From Porogramme epimiltina (lineage: Eukaryota > Basidiomycota > Agaricomycetes > Polyporales > Polyporaceae): DNA of 64,000 bases. Positions within the stretch are counted from its first letter, which is position 1; the number at the start of each line of letters is the position of its first letter. The DNA lies in assembly GCA_900155495.1 (NCBI GenBank), contig FTLJ01000037.1, positions 43,794 through 107,793 of the forward strand, given 5' to 3'. The position numbers and the translations under genes were made by a program. Of this stretch, positions 23,140 to 35,239 are shown in pieces. Below the pieces are notes generated by a model that had not been told where the DNA came from, did no database searches, and saw only the letters and a program-made list of their open reading frames with translations.

Positions 23140-23939
23140 CATAGCATCGTTTTCTGCATGTGTACGGACACTACCTATCGAATTGGCTGTGCATTTTCGA
23201 TCGCCGGGTTCGTGTAATTACATGAAGTGCCCTCGTCTGAGGTGATTCGTGAGTCTATGTGAGTAACCCAGATCCTCCTGCGTGTGCATGGATCTTTGCG
23301 AAGCGGCTGCCTACGCTGGAAGATCCGCACGGCGTGGCTACCATACGACTAAAGTCGTTGCGCCGGCACGGCTCCGAGTCCAGCACGCAAACACGATCGG
23401 ACCGTACATTCGCCCGCACCCTTTACGTCCACATTGCACGTTCAGCGTGTCTCTGGCGAGGCACTGCGTCGAAAGAGTACGTCAATGCCATCATGTCTAC
23501 ACACTGAATGGAATGTGAACTGACAAGCTTACTTCGTCGGAAACCCTCATACCCCAGTGACCTAGATACAAGCAACAGAAGCTTTTCACTCGCCCTCTGC
23601 CCGCTTCGTATTGTGTATGAAGTAGGGAAGTGACCGAATATCACCTACGGTCCAGCCTAGGGACAATTCTCTACTTGCGGGCCCTGCCGCAGACCCCACG
23701 CATCCACTAGCACCTACTCAGCATGCAACGAGACTCTGCCGGCATCCGTTGGCATATTCTCATGCATGGACGCCTTCCTTCACATCTGTGTATTATGTGC
23801 GGGTGGACGCTAACCAGTGGATCGCGTACGCCTCCGAGCACTCGGCGTAACGTGAACCTGTCACGGACACGGGTCGATATATCACGGCTGAACGGCGGGC
23901 ATATAACGGCTCAAGCAACCAAAGTAGTCAGCCAGCACC
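23140..23939. other. Intergenic region before the EF-hand gene
   Basis: 800 bases with no supported gene. A TATA-like ATATAACGG at 23901 sits 39 bases upstream of the next ATG, probably too close to act as a TATA box for that start unless the leader is very short. Confidence 0.5.
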
Positions 23940-26900
23940 ATGTCCACAACATCCTCCCGACGATTCCGACAATGGGTTTCCCGACGCATGCCGCCAACAG
24001 TCAAGTCGCTAGCTCAGCGTTGGCCCGCCATGAAGTCTAAGTTTCGGCTCCCCATTGACCAGGATATTCCCTTCGATACATCTGCTGCAATCGCCAAGAT
24101 GACCGAGAAGGAACGTAACGACATGCTCGGTGCGTACATCTCCGATCTCCTATCACTTCCGGTTAGCTCCTTGCTAATACTGGGCAGATAAACTCGACAA
24201 AATCGCTCAAGAGGACCTCGAGAAGACGACCCGCACTGTGACAGAGTTTGAGGCCTCAAAGGAACGCAGTGGCATCAAGATTGGGGAACTCGCTAAGACA
24301 ATTGTGAGTGGTATCGACAGTGTCCTCCAGTATGTAGGCTTGGTCGCAGAGTTGCATCCAGCGACAAAGGTAAGCCTTCCACCCCTCGTTCTACCGCATT
24401 CCTTCTTATTCTGCTATGCAGGTTGTTGTCACCGCGGTTCAGGTATTCCTGACGGTCCTTATTGGTTGGCCTAAAAACTCATCGCGCGTTGCTCATAGAA
24501 AGTGATCAGTCTGGAGAAACAAAGGCAGGAGAACGATATACATATTGTCAACGTGCATGAGAACATGGTTGGTCTGATAGGTACCCGGCTCATCAATAGT
24601 ACTAAATATGGCTGTCCCCAGGTCCGCGCTGCCTATCATTTGAAGGTAGTAATACACATGACCAAGTCGAGCCCCCAGGAGCACACAGTCCAGCTGGACA
24701 GGACGTTCAAACATATGGCTCGTACTATCACTGAATTTGGTCGGTGCTCGACCTCAACCTACTTTTATGCCTCATATTCTTAACAACCGTTGCTACAGGC
24801 AAATTTACTGAGTAAGTTAGAGCTGCAGAGACCATGGAATATACTCACCACGTTCAAAGTCTCTATTATAAGTGCTGGCAGAAAATATGTACGTGTATAG
24901 AATTACTCCTATCAAATAGGATATATGTACTTACAGTGTCCACACCACATCAGTCAAAGTTCTCAGGGCTGGACATTACAGGGAGAAGCTGGAGCACTTC
25001 CGCACCCAGTTCAGCGAGCACATGAAGGAACTCGACCGCAGCCTCCATGTTCACTCGGCGGCAGCAACCCGTTCCCAACTAGATGTCGTCATTGCACAGA
25101 TCGGACGCCTGACAGAGAAACTCTCTATACTTCCCCCAGATCTTCAGAAAGCACAGGACTGGGTAGAGGAACACGGGGGTGCCACTATGGTGATCGAGGT
25201 AGTTATCGTTCCCCAAGTATGATCCAAGCATTGCGCTAACAATCCTCGGTCAGGATGACAAATCCCTGCAGGAACTAGGAAACCAGTTACACGAGCGTGT
25301 TTCGGAGACTATGAAATCAAATCTCCGTGAAGATTTCGAGGAGCTGCTTCGGAAGAGCACGTAAGTGTGGGCTTCAACGAACCCACATTGTTGTCGTCTC
25401 ACTAGATCGGGAACAGAATCCGGTTCGAAATGAAAATAGATGTCGTCCAACAGAATGTCATGGCAGCAATCTATACATCTCATGATATGATTATCCGCCA
25501 TGTTCGTTCTCTCGACAGTCATATCATCCTATAGGATCCAGGCTCAGTCAGACGCAGCTCAATGCAGGTCATCACGCACTAATAGAAGACCCGGAGATCA
25601 ACGAGCTTTGGAAGTGTAGGTACCTTTCCTATTAGTAACATACTGTCCTCGCGCTGATACAATCGGTTAGCCAATGTAAGCGCGACCCCAGGTGGTCTGC
25701 GTGAAATGATTTGATCCAATACTCATCCACCCGTCCATGATAGGGATGGAAGGCATATGTGAAATGCCAAGATTTCGTTGAAGGTCAATTATCTTCGTGT
25801 CATCTATAGTTCTACACTGTCTGCTCATACTCAATTTTTGAACAAAGGGATGCATAACTTCTATCACGCCAAATTCAGGAAAAACAGTCATGTCAAGGAG
25901 ACGGGACATAAGGATGGATGGACTTTGGAATTCTTTTCACAGATGGGGTGTAAGTTTGACCCCTGCTTACTGTACTTAAACCGCTTTTCTTATCACTCTC
26001 CCTGCTAGATCACTCCGCAATTGGAGATATCATAGACAGCGACGGCAGTGGTTCTATCTCTACCTCTGAGATAGATGCCTTTTGTAGTCTCAAGTCTCTC
26101 TCGGGGAGTCACTCTACTGGAAGCAAGAATGATGGACAAAGACCGTGGGGTTGGTCTGTTCCTCAGTGGCTTGCCTTGTATGTATCAGTCCTATTCATAT
26201 CCGTAGTTCTCTCATCAACCTTTTATCTCAGCGCTGCCTCCGGCTGGTATAACAACAACGCGTGGTACTTCGATCTATCTGCTTGCCCTTGTTGCATTGC
26301 CCTAACACACCTCAGGTACTACAAGCGTTGTGCAATCACCCTCAATAGGATCGAGCAAGAGCTTCGAATCAAGCAGAATTCGTCAGATTTCTCGTGCTGG
26401 AGTCACGTGTCAGAGATTGTCGGGCACCTCAAGCCCTTGCTTTTTGTGGAGACCATCGAGGATTATACGGAAAAGGAAGTCCCCCCGGAAATGGGCCGCC
26501 TCCAGGAAGAGTATCGTCAAACGGAGATGAGACACATGCGGGAAAACCTGGATAAATTTCAATACCACCTGGAGGACAGGGCAGCCGTAGCGGCTATAGT
26601 TGGGGATGACCGCATCGAACTAGTACGTTCTCATAGTCTCCTGTCTCCCTACAGTTTCACATAGCTGATTTGCTCACAGCACATCATGGGCCTCTCCTAC
26701 CTGCTGTTATCCCGCTTCCACGAGCTTCTTGAAAAATCTTTTCTTCACGGATCGGCATGCCGTGTTCATCCTTATCAGATTGAAGACCTCGCCATCTCGA
26801 GCATGGTCGTCTATCTCACATTCGAGAAGCGCATGCATGACCTCATGCGCGGGTGGCGCTTGCAGGGACGTGAGATAGACCAGCAACTTGGTCGCTTTGC

Positions 26901-27479
26901 CGATGGTCTCTTCCAAGACATTCAACGCGAGGTGCGCCTATTCTCATTACGCAGCGGGAGACAACACCGGCTGATCCTCGCCGAATACTATAACAGGCCC
27001 CTAAACGCCAAGAGGCCCTCGAGAAGCTTTGTAAAACACTCTTTGGAGGGTCCGAAACGCCGTCACAATATCGTAGTATGATTGAATCAGCCTCTCGCAC
27101 GCCGCACACAGTAAGAGCAACCACCTTACCATCCCCCTAGTTCCTAGCACTGATGCTGTTGTCCATTTTGTGACAGCAACTGAGTGATCTTACTAGGGGG
27201 ATGACAGAAATGAATGCGAAACTCGTGAAGCTAGAGAGAAGGGTACCTCTGAGCTGGGTGGCACACGCAATTCTTATTACGACAACCCTCGTCAATTTTC
27301 TCCGCCCAATTATCCTCACGAGTCGAGGTCTATTCTCAGCTGCTAGAAATCGGCACTTTGGCTGGGACTATATACGCTCTACCACGGCCACCTCTGTACT
27401 TATCATCCTTGTGTTGCCTATTGCGCTCGAGCACTACGGGAAGGTACTTTATCGTTTGTTCTCATATCTAGTCCTTTAG
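23940..27479 (+). CDS. Large EF-hand protein with STAND-type helical N-terminal region and C-terminal membrane segments (agaricomycete family)
   Basis: This gene has many exons and small introns (first exon 23940..24129); not every internal junction is certain. The protein starts MSTTSSRRFRQWVSRRMPPT. A long helical region includes GIDSVLQYVGLVAELHPATK and VVVTAVQKVISLEKQRQEND. After FGKFTDLYYKCWQKI comes REKLEHFRTQFSEHMKELDR and HVHSAAATRSQLDVV. This layout recalls the helical N-terminal domain in front of NACHT/STAND NTPases in mushrooms, but no P-loop was found. A canonical EF-hand loop DSDGSGSISTSE lies at 26035-26070, followed by WSVPQWLAFAASGWYNNN. The last exons splice ...FQDIQRE to APKRQEALEKLCKTLFGG, then to QLSDLTRGMTEMNAKLVKLE. 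Two hydrophobic helices close it (HAILITTTLVNFL, TSVLIILVLPIAL). An alternative last exon would end at 27536. Function is unknown; calcium binding is inferred from the loop. Confidence 0.75.
26035..26070 (+). other. EF-hand calcium-binding loop within the large EF-hand protein
   Basis: Twelve residues, DSDGSGSISTSE, place Asp, Asp, Ser, Ser and Glu at loop positions 1, 3, 5, 7 and 12 with Gly at 6 and Ile at 8, a canonical loop. Only one such loop was seen. EF-hands usually work in pairs, so a degenerate partner or dimerisation is likely. Confidence 0.85.
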
Positions 27480-28063
27480 CACTCCCGTTTGTTGTCGTCT
27501 TAATACAAGTTTCCGTCTCCGATCCTTGCTAACTAGTTCGCAAAACTCTGAGTCCCTCTCGAGTCCTCAAGCATGCGCCCGTGTGGAACGCATAACGTCA
27601 CCATTCACCCACAGTGATTGAACCGACGCTCTGCGCAGTGCCACACCCCTCCCAGCACACACGTGCACCATGCACGGCGGGAGCCCCTATTCCCCTCCTT
27701 TTGCTCGCTTATTCTCGACGACTTCACTGTACCATAAGGATCAACATAGAAGCTGACCACACCGACAAGCATAGGTCGTTTCCCTGTTATACTAGTAGCG
27801 TGCTCGTCTATCATGAAGCTCATTTGTCTACCCTCGAAGTGAGGTAAGCATGGTGGCAGTCCCAGTGAAAGGGCGACGTCCGAGTCAGCTAGGTTGGGCA
27901 TACGCCGCTCCTCCAGGGTGTTTGGTCAGCCGGATGGCCTCACGCCGTCACCACACAATTGCACATTGGGGGGGGGTGAATTAGATCGCAATACGGTTAC
28001 AGTAATTACAAGGGCTTGCACTAGTGAACAAGGGTGTTTTGACGGGCACCTCGCACGCGTACA
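27480..28063. other. Intergenic region between EF-hand and HEM25 genes
   Basis: 584 bases between convergent gene ends. No supported gene. An alternative final exon of the EF-hand gene (27511-27536) would fall at its left end. A run of eight G (27967-27974) is the only simple-sequence feature. Confidence 0.5.
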
Positions 28064-29323
28064 CTATGTACGATGGGATGAGCGGAAGGCGATAAGTACC
28101 CCTTCGTACACCGCCCATCCAATGGCAGAGCTGAATATCTTGCGAGACATGCGGAGCGTCGAGCCGTCAAAGAAGCCCGCGACACCGCGTTGCTGTTGCG
28201 TCGAATATGCATGTCAATTTTACTTCGGTCGAAGATACAAGAGAGACGTTGCGCACCTGCCACACGGCTTGGACGGTGCTTAACACCCCACGGTACTTGG
28301 TCTCTGAGCGGACCTGCATCTTCGTCTTAAGCACATCGAATGGCTGCGTAGCGAGGGTTGCGAGGGCGCCAGCTGACGCTGCTGAAAGCGAATTCACAGC
28401 GGTGGAGGTGGAGAGCGAGTGCGCGAATGGCACGCCCGCAACGACTGGAGCGTCCGGCACGGTTGCGACCGCATGCGCTGCAAGCCGAGTTGCGAAAATA
28501 TCAGCCAAAGGAGACGTACGAACAAGACTTGGCACATACACAGAGTCAACTTGATCTGCTCGTAGAAGACGACAAAGATTCCGGCGTACGGCGCATCGCG
28601 GAGGGAGGACGCGACGGCGCCACGGAAAATCTCGGACGGACCGCCGCGCAAAAGACCAGAGAACGCCTCCGAGAGTGAGCCGTACGAGTAATATGAGCTC
28701 TATTTCACTGCTCAGCCGGCCATCTTCACATAGGGATGCGTGAACGTACCTCATACCGTGCCTTGATCACCGAGAATGGATTCAATACCAGCCCCACCGA
28801 AGCTCGAGTCACCGCACCCGCCAACAAGTTTCCCTGAGCTGTAAGTTTGGGGAGTGTTGAGGTTGAGTATGTGTCCTTTGACGATGGTGCACGAAGCGCA
28901 ACGAAAACGGGCGACGTGGCGAGGAACGCGCGCAGCTGGTTGAGGCCCGTAAAGTACAGGGCAACGCCAGGGACGTTGCGTAAGAGTGAAGGCGTGGTAC
29001 CTCGCCAAAGTCCCATAAGGCCTTCATTTCGAGCAATTTCTCGTGCGGTACGAAAGACGAAGGTAGATTGGGGAGCGAGAGGAGAGAGACGGTGCTTCTG
29101 GAGCTGGTCGGGCTGCTGAATCCGCGTCTTCAACAGGTCAACTAGGAGCCCAGGTCATTGAGGGCAATAGAATAAGAGTAGGCAAATGGTAGTCACATGG
29201 TTGGAGTATTATGGTCGAAGCGAAACCCGAGAGGGCACCTGGGGGATAATAGGCAGTTGTGGAAATGTCGACGTGGGGCACACGGAGGGAGACACGAACC
29301 TGAGAGAAGGTGCTGGCTGACAT
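28064..29323 (-). CDS. HEM25: Mitochondrial glycine carrier (SLC25A38/HEM25)
   Basis: All three mitochondrial carrier repeats are visible with their signature motifs. The first is LQPFDLLKTRIQQ after a spliced N-terminus (MSASTFSQ..ALSGFASTII). The second is LNPFSVIKARYE, and the third is TQPFDVLKTKMQVR. Repeat ends also fit (GLMGLWRGTTPSLLRNVPG, GPSEIFRGAVASSLRDAPYAG, GVAGFFDGSTLRMSRK). The C-terminus reads KIFSSAIGWAVYEGVLIAF and stops at 28064. The RNVPGVALYF and RDAPYAGIFVVFYEQIK blocks point to the SLC25A38/Hem25 group, which imports glycine into mitochondria for the first step of haem synthesis. The donor of the first intron is weak; the preferred one (GTGTCT) gives ...SQVRALSGF. At least four introns are present. 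Confidence 0.88.
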
Positions 29324-29683
29324 TGTTCATAAAGCCTCCACAACCCGGTCGACCCTTTACTCCACACTCTTGCTAGATGAATCCACAGGAGAAAACAAAG
29401 AAATGGGAAAGAAGACGAAGGCGAGAGACTTGGTCAGCGCCAGCCCGGATTGCGGCCACAGTGTGAAGTCATTCCTCACGTGCACTCCGAGATTTTCGGA
29501 GCGGATATATCCTCCGGTGTCCGCGTCATGCGTCTCAGCAGATATCATTTGCACAAACGCGCAGCTTATGACGTGGGTTATATATTATAAGTACGGTGAT
29601 TAATATATTAAAAGTCAACTACAACATAGTATACTTAAGCTCTGCGGACTACGAATCAGGATAGTGGGGAAAGAGGGAAACAA
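29324..29683 (-). other. Short intergenic region upstream of HEM25
   Basis: 360 bases between the HEM25 start and the 3' end of the second HET gene, both on the minus strand. An AT-rich patch (29578-29640) is probably the HET transcript 3' end. No gene seen. Confidence 0.5.
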
Positions 29684-31916
29684 TCACACGAGCACGATCT
29701 CCTGAGCTTCCCTTCTAGACATCCAAGCCAACCCACCAGGCGGCGCACTGTCCGACGTTCGGAAGTATCCGACTCGACGAAATCTTCCCGCACCACCTTC
29801 CATCGCACGCGCGACGATAAACCCAGCAGCGTACTCTGTCGCTCCGTTCCACCGAATAGGGACGGCCCAAACTTCATGTACATTCTCTACGCTGTCCGGG
29901 TACGCGCAGCCGATATGAACGAGGTCAGTAGGGGAGGCCTCCGACGCTGAGGGTCGACGTCGAGGAAGCTCTACCTGTCCCGGCATGGCGTCGAAAGGCT
30001 GTAAGTATAAGTCTGGCAGAGACGCGTCTGGGTTCCACGTCGCGGGGACCATGATTGTCTGGATAATCAATAAGCCTGCTGTCACCTCGCCGAGGGGCAG
30101 TAGAGGTGTGGCCACTGCCACGGAGCACGAGGTGACATCGCATGACTGTGTGTCCTTAGACCCAGTGTCCAGGCGGTCGTCCTCGGTATGCGCCATGACC
30201 CGACCATCGACCGCCGCCCATGACCAGGACGGCGCTCTATAAGCCTCAGGTCGCTGGTGGCGCATCCCCGAGTTCTTGTACCAGAGCAAGTCGTCAACAA
30301 GCGTGTCTGACCACAGACCGGCTAGGTAGTCGGACTTCCATGCCCGTTGGAAGAGCTGCGCGACTGGTGCGAGCGCCACAAGCTTGTCTTCGGGGTTCGT
30401 GAGGGCTCGTTGAGTGTACTCTCCGACAATCTCCGTCCACGCGTAGCGGAGCACATTCTTCTCTTCCTGCGTGAGGGTCCTAGATAGCTCGACGTCGGTA
30501 CGGAAGAGGATGCCAGGGAGTCTCCTGATACCTGTGGCAGGACAAACAGCGTTGCCAACGTTGACGACAGCTGTCTGGCACTGGAATTGGAGAGTGTGTG
30601 AAGAATAAACCAGCGAGCGCGGAGAAAGCAGGCGTTCCCCCAAGCACCACGCTCGCTGATTGACCGGCTCGGACGACCCGTCGTACTGCCGCCAGGTCGG
30701 CGATAGCCACAATTTGCCAACCTGGCCGTCGGGGAATCGGAAGGGGAGTGGGATATCGGGGACAGATGAGGGAGAGCGGTCTTGGAGGAACCCATGGCTG
30801 GCTTTGCGAGCAGAGGCGGCCACGATGGTGAAATATGCGTTGCGGAACGTCGTACCCAGACGTGCTACTTCCCGCGCGCGGTCCTCTTTCGAGTCTTGTA
30901 GAATGCACAGGGCATCAACCCACAGATAGCGAAGTCCGAGCGACCGTGTCGCATCCATCGCATCCCTGATCGTCTGAGGGAGAATCCCAGGATCGATTTT
31001 GGTCATGTAGGCATCCACGTTGACCGTTGTGGCGCAGTATGCTCGATCTTCTCCTCGTGCGTAGCTCAAGGTGAGATATGGAGCATTCTCCCCCTTCACA
31101 GCGCGGAGTCTTGGCTTGAAAGGATCCGAGCAATCGACAATACGGGTAGGTAGTGCTGCACTGTGAGGTGCGGGGCAGTGTTCGTGGGCACGAATACACT
31201 CCATTACAGAGGCGGTAGCTGCAGCGTATGTGGTAGGCGAATTCAATTGCAGGATTCTCGGTCTAGCAGCAATGAGCGGAGTGGCTGGATTGTCTGGGCG
31301 CAGAGGGTCAGTCAGCGCACTAGCTGGTTAAGATGGAGAGGCTACTCACCTCGGTCAGTGAAGACATAGTAGACCGAATGGGGCGTGCCATCCACCACAA
31401 GTTTGAGTGTTTGAGCACCCTTCGGCGTCGCGGCATTGCGGCCGGAATCAACCCGGAAACCAACGATGTACTGAACAGAATCTTGAAGAGTAGCTTCAGT
31501 TTTTGTGGAAAGAAGGAGCTTGCACCAGTTGCAACCGCTCGCCGCTGAGGCTTGAATTTGATCCCAAGAAGTTGTGATTGAGATGTCCCTGTACGAGGTC
31601 TGAGAAATCCACGCCTGCTGAAATGAGCTCGGAGTGAAAAGGCCTTTGTTCCAGCAGAAGTCGCAGACGAGAGACCTAAGGAAATTGAAGGTGGTCATGA
31701 AACAGAACCCAGCAGCACATATTCATGGAATGCTTACCTTTGGCCATGCTCCCCATCACCACAATTAGTAGCCTTGGTCTCCGCGGGAGTGACTATGGGG
31801 AAGTCTGAGATGGACGAATGGGTCCGGGAGGAGTCACCGAGTCCGTCGCGACGTCGACCAAAGAGATGCTTCACACGCCGAGTCATGAGATAGTAGAGGG
31901 GAGTGAAACAGGCCAT
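29684..31916 (-). CDS. HET-domain protein with altered first motif
   Basis: Three exons are supported. The first runs from ATG 31916 (MACFTPLYYLMTRRVKHLFG) to ...GDGEHGQR. It splices to SLVCDFCWNKGLFTPSSFQQ, and a third exon follows from DNPATPLIAARPRIL to the stop at 29684. SLVCDFCWNKGLF plus ASGCNWCKLLLS is the Cys-containing N-terminal segment common in front of fungal HET domains. The HET domain then shows YLTLSYARGEDRAYC, ILPQTIRDAMDATRSLGLRY, LWVDALCILQDSKEDRAREV, FRNAYFTIVAASA and the later RAWCLGERLLSPRSL. APSWSWAAVDG near the C-terminus is also usual. The first motif normally contains Trp (SYxWG), and here the position is Arg (SYARG). A second possible start lies at 31886. Function in non-self recognition is inference. 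Confidence 0.87.
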
Positions 31917-32927
31917 AGTATGCCGGAGAGCGGGTCGACCGAGCGAGGCGGAGGAAGGGCGAGTTGAGCATTGAGCATGGCGACGAGATATATACACTGT
32001 GCCGCATGGAGGCCTCGCTTTGAGGGCGACGGCGTACCTATCGCTTCGTGGTAACCCATGAGCCGACACGTAAAGGGAGCACCGATGTGAAAGGCGGCGG
32101 GAACATCGTCGAGGACGCGATGGTTGAGAAATGAAGACGGTATGAACCCCCGTCACCTCTTCGCCGCCCCGAGCGCTCAACGGACTGCTTTCCCGCTGAG
32201 ACACTGGCTAGACACTCCCCGCCACGGGATAAACAGTATATGTTATGGTCCTCGCACTACCCCTACATCAGACAAAGAAACCATCCTCGGCCGTCCAGGC
32301 CGCAGGCAATTAGAAGCTGCATTCTGGGTTGCAAGGCCTTTTATTGAACAGCTTTCTTCATGTTCTACTCGACTGCGGAGAACACCGGCTGGGGACAAGT
32401 GCCAACAATGCTGCAGGGACGCAGCGTGGTCCTGCAACCGCTTCGAGATCGGCCCAAGCATTCCGCCTCAGACTACGTGCTGCTGCTTCTCTCATCACAG
32501 ACGAACTTGGTGCAGCACACATGAAGAAACCCATTTCCTCATGTCCCCGCAGATAGTATTATTAGGCTCCGAGCAAGACATGTTAAGGTTTTCTGCCATA
32601 CCTATACCACGCGTAGTCGAGGGCGGTCAAACACATCTGTACAAATCACACGCACTCAGCTTTTCACGGCTTCGGCCACTGATAAGTAGCCACAAAGGAC
32701 GCACGAAGGACTCGGTCCAGAGTGCCGCGGAATGGACTATAAAGCGTCATAATCAGATTGGCATAAGTACTTACACGCTTCAAGCCGCAGCTGTCATGAC
32801 CCTAACCCCTGGGGTAGCTGTGCGTCATAATTCTCGCAACAATTCCTAGTTTGGGCTTGTCGACAGTATTTTGGCGAACCGCGTGTTGCACCGCGACCTC
32901 CACCTCCTCCCCCGATTGCCGTCCAAA
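31917..32927. promoter_or_regulatory. Divergent intergenic region between the HET gene and the DUF2433 gene
   Basis: About 1.0 kb between divergent starts. It should hold both promoters. Open frames here (for example on the plus strand at 32124-32849) show no family likeness and are not annotated. An ATATATAC element at 31988-31995 lies 72-79 bp upstream of the HET start and could serve as its TATA box. Confidence 0.45.
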
Positions 32928-35239
32928 ATGCAGACCCTCACCCGCCCTACCTCTACTTCCACTCGCCAGACGAGCTCGCCAAACCCTAGGCCTCAGTACC
33001 AGGTCAACACCCAGACAAAAGTGTTCGATACCGCTCAAGGCAGACTCCTATGCATCGCCGACATCCGTGGCCGTCTCTCCGCTCTCAATGACCTCGCACG
33101 CGAAGCAAATGCCTCTGCTATCATCCATACCGGCGACTTTGGCTTCTTTGGTGAGTTCCTCATCCGTCGCGACTTGGCGGGATGCTTATGCTGCAGAAGA
33201 GGCCTCCAGTCTCGACAGGATAAACGACAGGACCCTCCGCCACCTCACGATGTACTCGCCACTCATTCCTACCGCGCAACGGAACCACCTCCTTGCACCC
33301 GAGAACCCTCCACATGCCATCCGCTCAACAGTGACTATCTCGCTGCTGTCCGAATTCCCTCTCCTTTTGTCCGGTCAAATCAAGCTCCAAGTGCCCGTTT
33401 ACACCGTCTGGGGCGCGTGCGAGGACGTCATCGTGTTGGAGAAGTTCCGCTCGGGCCAGTATGACATCGAGAACCTCCACGTCTTGGATGAGGCAACGAC
33501 GCGCTGTCTCGACATTGGCGGCGTCAAGCTGCGCCTCCTGGGACTCGGCGGCGCGCTCGTGCCACACAAGATGTTCGACAATGGCGACGGGAACGCGACC
33601 ATTGCCGGTGGTCAAGGCACGATGTGGACGACGGCGCTGCAGATTGGTGAACTCGTCGACACGGCACAGCGCGTCTTCGACCCCACCGAAACGCGTCTCC
33701 TCGTCACCCACGCGAGCCCCGGCCGGGAGGGTATCATGAGCCAGCTCGCGCTCGTCCTCAAGGCGGACCTCACGGTCTCAGCGGGTCTTCACTTCCGGTA
33801 CGCATCGTCCTACAATGAGTTCAGCGTACAGTCGGACTTCGAGGGGCTTCGACACAAGGTCGTTGTGGGCAAGGAGGCTTTCGACAAGGTCTGGGAAAGC
33901 GTGAAGACGCAAGTCGACGCTGTCATCGACGAGCACCAACGTGTTCTCTTGGACAAGGCCTTGTCTGTAGTCGAGCGGATACCACCCCCACCCAACCAGC
34001 CTGGTCCCGCTGGTCAGGCCCACGGCGAGGACCCTGCATGGAAGAACTGCTGGAACTGGAACCTGTGCGATGCAGCGTATGGTTCGCTCGTTCTCGATAT
34101 CAAGGACGGCCGTGTCAGTGCGGAGTTGAAGAGCCAAGGCTTCAACTACGCATACCGCCGTACCGTCACGCCCTCCACCGTTGCCCCGACGCCGAACTCA
34201 GCGACATCGACGCTCCCCAACCAGGGCCCCAACTCTGGTACTGCAGGGACGCCCAAAGGCGCTGGCACTGGTGCCGCAGCAACCCCGGTCGCAGCTGAGA
34301 AGCCACTTCCCCCACACCTGACGGGATCGAAATCCAAGCCTTCCACGCCTCCCCCACCGGCTTCTGGCCGCGAGACGCCGAAACTCAACGGCGGGCAGAA
34401 CCAAGCGGCACTCGACAAGGCGGAGCGCGAGCGTGCGAAGCGGGAGCGGAAGAAGGAACGCAAGCAGCAGGAGCGTGCGGAGCGCGACGCGGCTGCAACC
34501 GGGGGGAAGGACGACACGGCCTCCTCTCCGCTGAACGCACGTGCGGAGATTGACCTGAGCAGCCCCCCGCCGAGCAAATCTGGCAAGGCAACGCCAGAGG
34601 TGACGAGCGGGGCCGCGGGCGGCAGCAGCGAGGCGAGGACGGACGACGGTGTGCTGTCCCCTGCGACGGAGAGCACGGGTGCACGCACGCCGACGAGCAG
34701 GAAACCGGCGCGCAACCCGTGGACGATCTTCATGCGCATGCCAAATCCCGCCAACGAAGCTGAAGTCAGGGAGTTCTTCGGGGATGCGAAGGACGGGGTG
34801 CGTTTTAGTCGTAGTGCGAACTTGATGTGGTGATTCTGACACGCTTCCCGACAGATCACTCGTGTCACCTACCCGGGCAACTTCCCAGGGCGCAACCAAA
34901 AGATGTGCTACGTCGAGTTCGGAGACGAAGAGGCGATGAAGGCTGGTTTGGTCAAGAATGGCGAAGTACGTCTTCCAACTCCTTCGGCTGCCGCAGAAGG
35001 CTAATAGAATTCCACCGCAGAAACTCAATGATGCGATCCCTGAGTTGAAACAGGCTACAGATAAGGAGTCGCGGACCGGCGAGAATGGTCACAGAGGGTC
35101 CTTCACCGGGCGTGGACGCGGAGGCCGTGGGGGTTTCGCTGCACGTGGATTTGCGTCTGCAGGCCTCACACGCGGAGGTGCCCCTGGACGAATGAATGGC
35201 GATGGTCCCTCAGATGGTCCCAAGCCTTCGGACTCCTAA
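32928..35239 (+). CDS. DUF2433 protein: phosphoesterase-like domain plus RRM and RGG tail
   Basis: Four exons, join(32928..33150,33197..34797,34855..34965,35021..35239), give 717 residues. The N-terminal third resembles a calcineurin-like metallophosphoesterase. It has LLCIADIRGRLSALNDLARE (the place of the usual D.HG), AIIHTGDFGFF (GD motif), VYTVWGACEDVIVL and LLVTHASPGREG. The usual D-x-H pair is changed to D-I-R, so metal binding may be impaired or lost. These blocks and the following WNWNLCDAAYGSLVLDIKDG fit Pfam DUF2433. A low-complexity basic stretch follows (ERERAKRERKKERKQQERAE). Next is an RRM-like fold, NPWTIFMRMPNPANEAEVRE to GRNQKMCYVEFGDEEAMKAG, split by two introns. The protein ends in an RGG/glycine-rich tail. 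RNA binding is inferred; the enzymatic role is unknown. Confidence 0.82.

Noticed and set aside
20..31916. A HET/EF-hand immune gene cluster as a defined system
   Set aside because: The two HET genes are 28 kb apart and interleaved with conserved housekeeping genes; proximity alone does not support a co-operating module.
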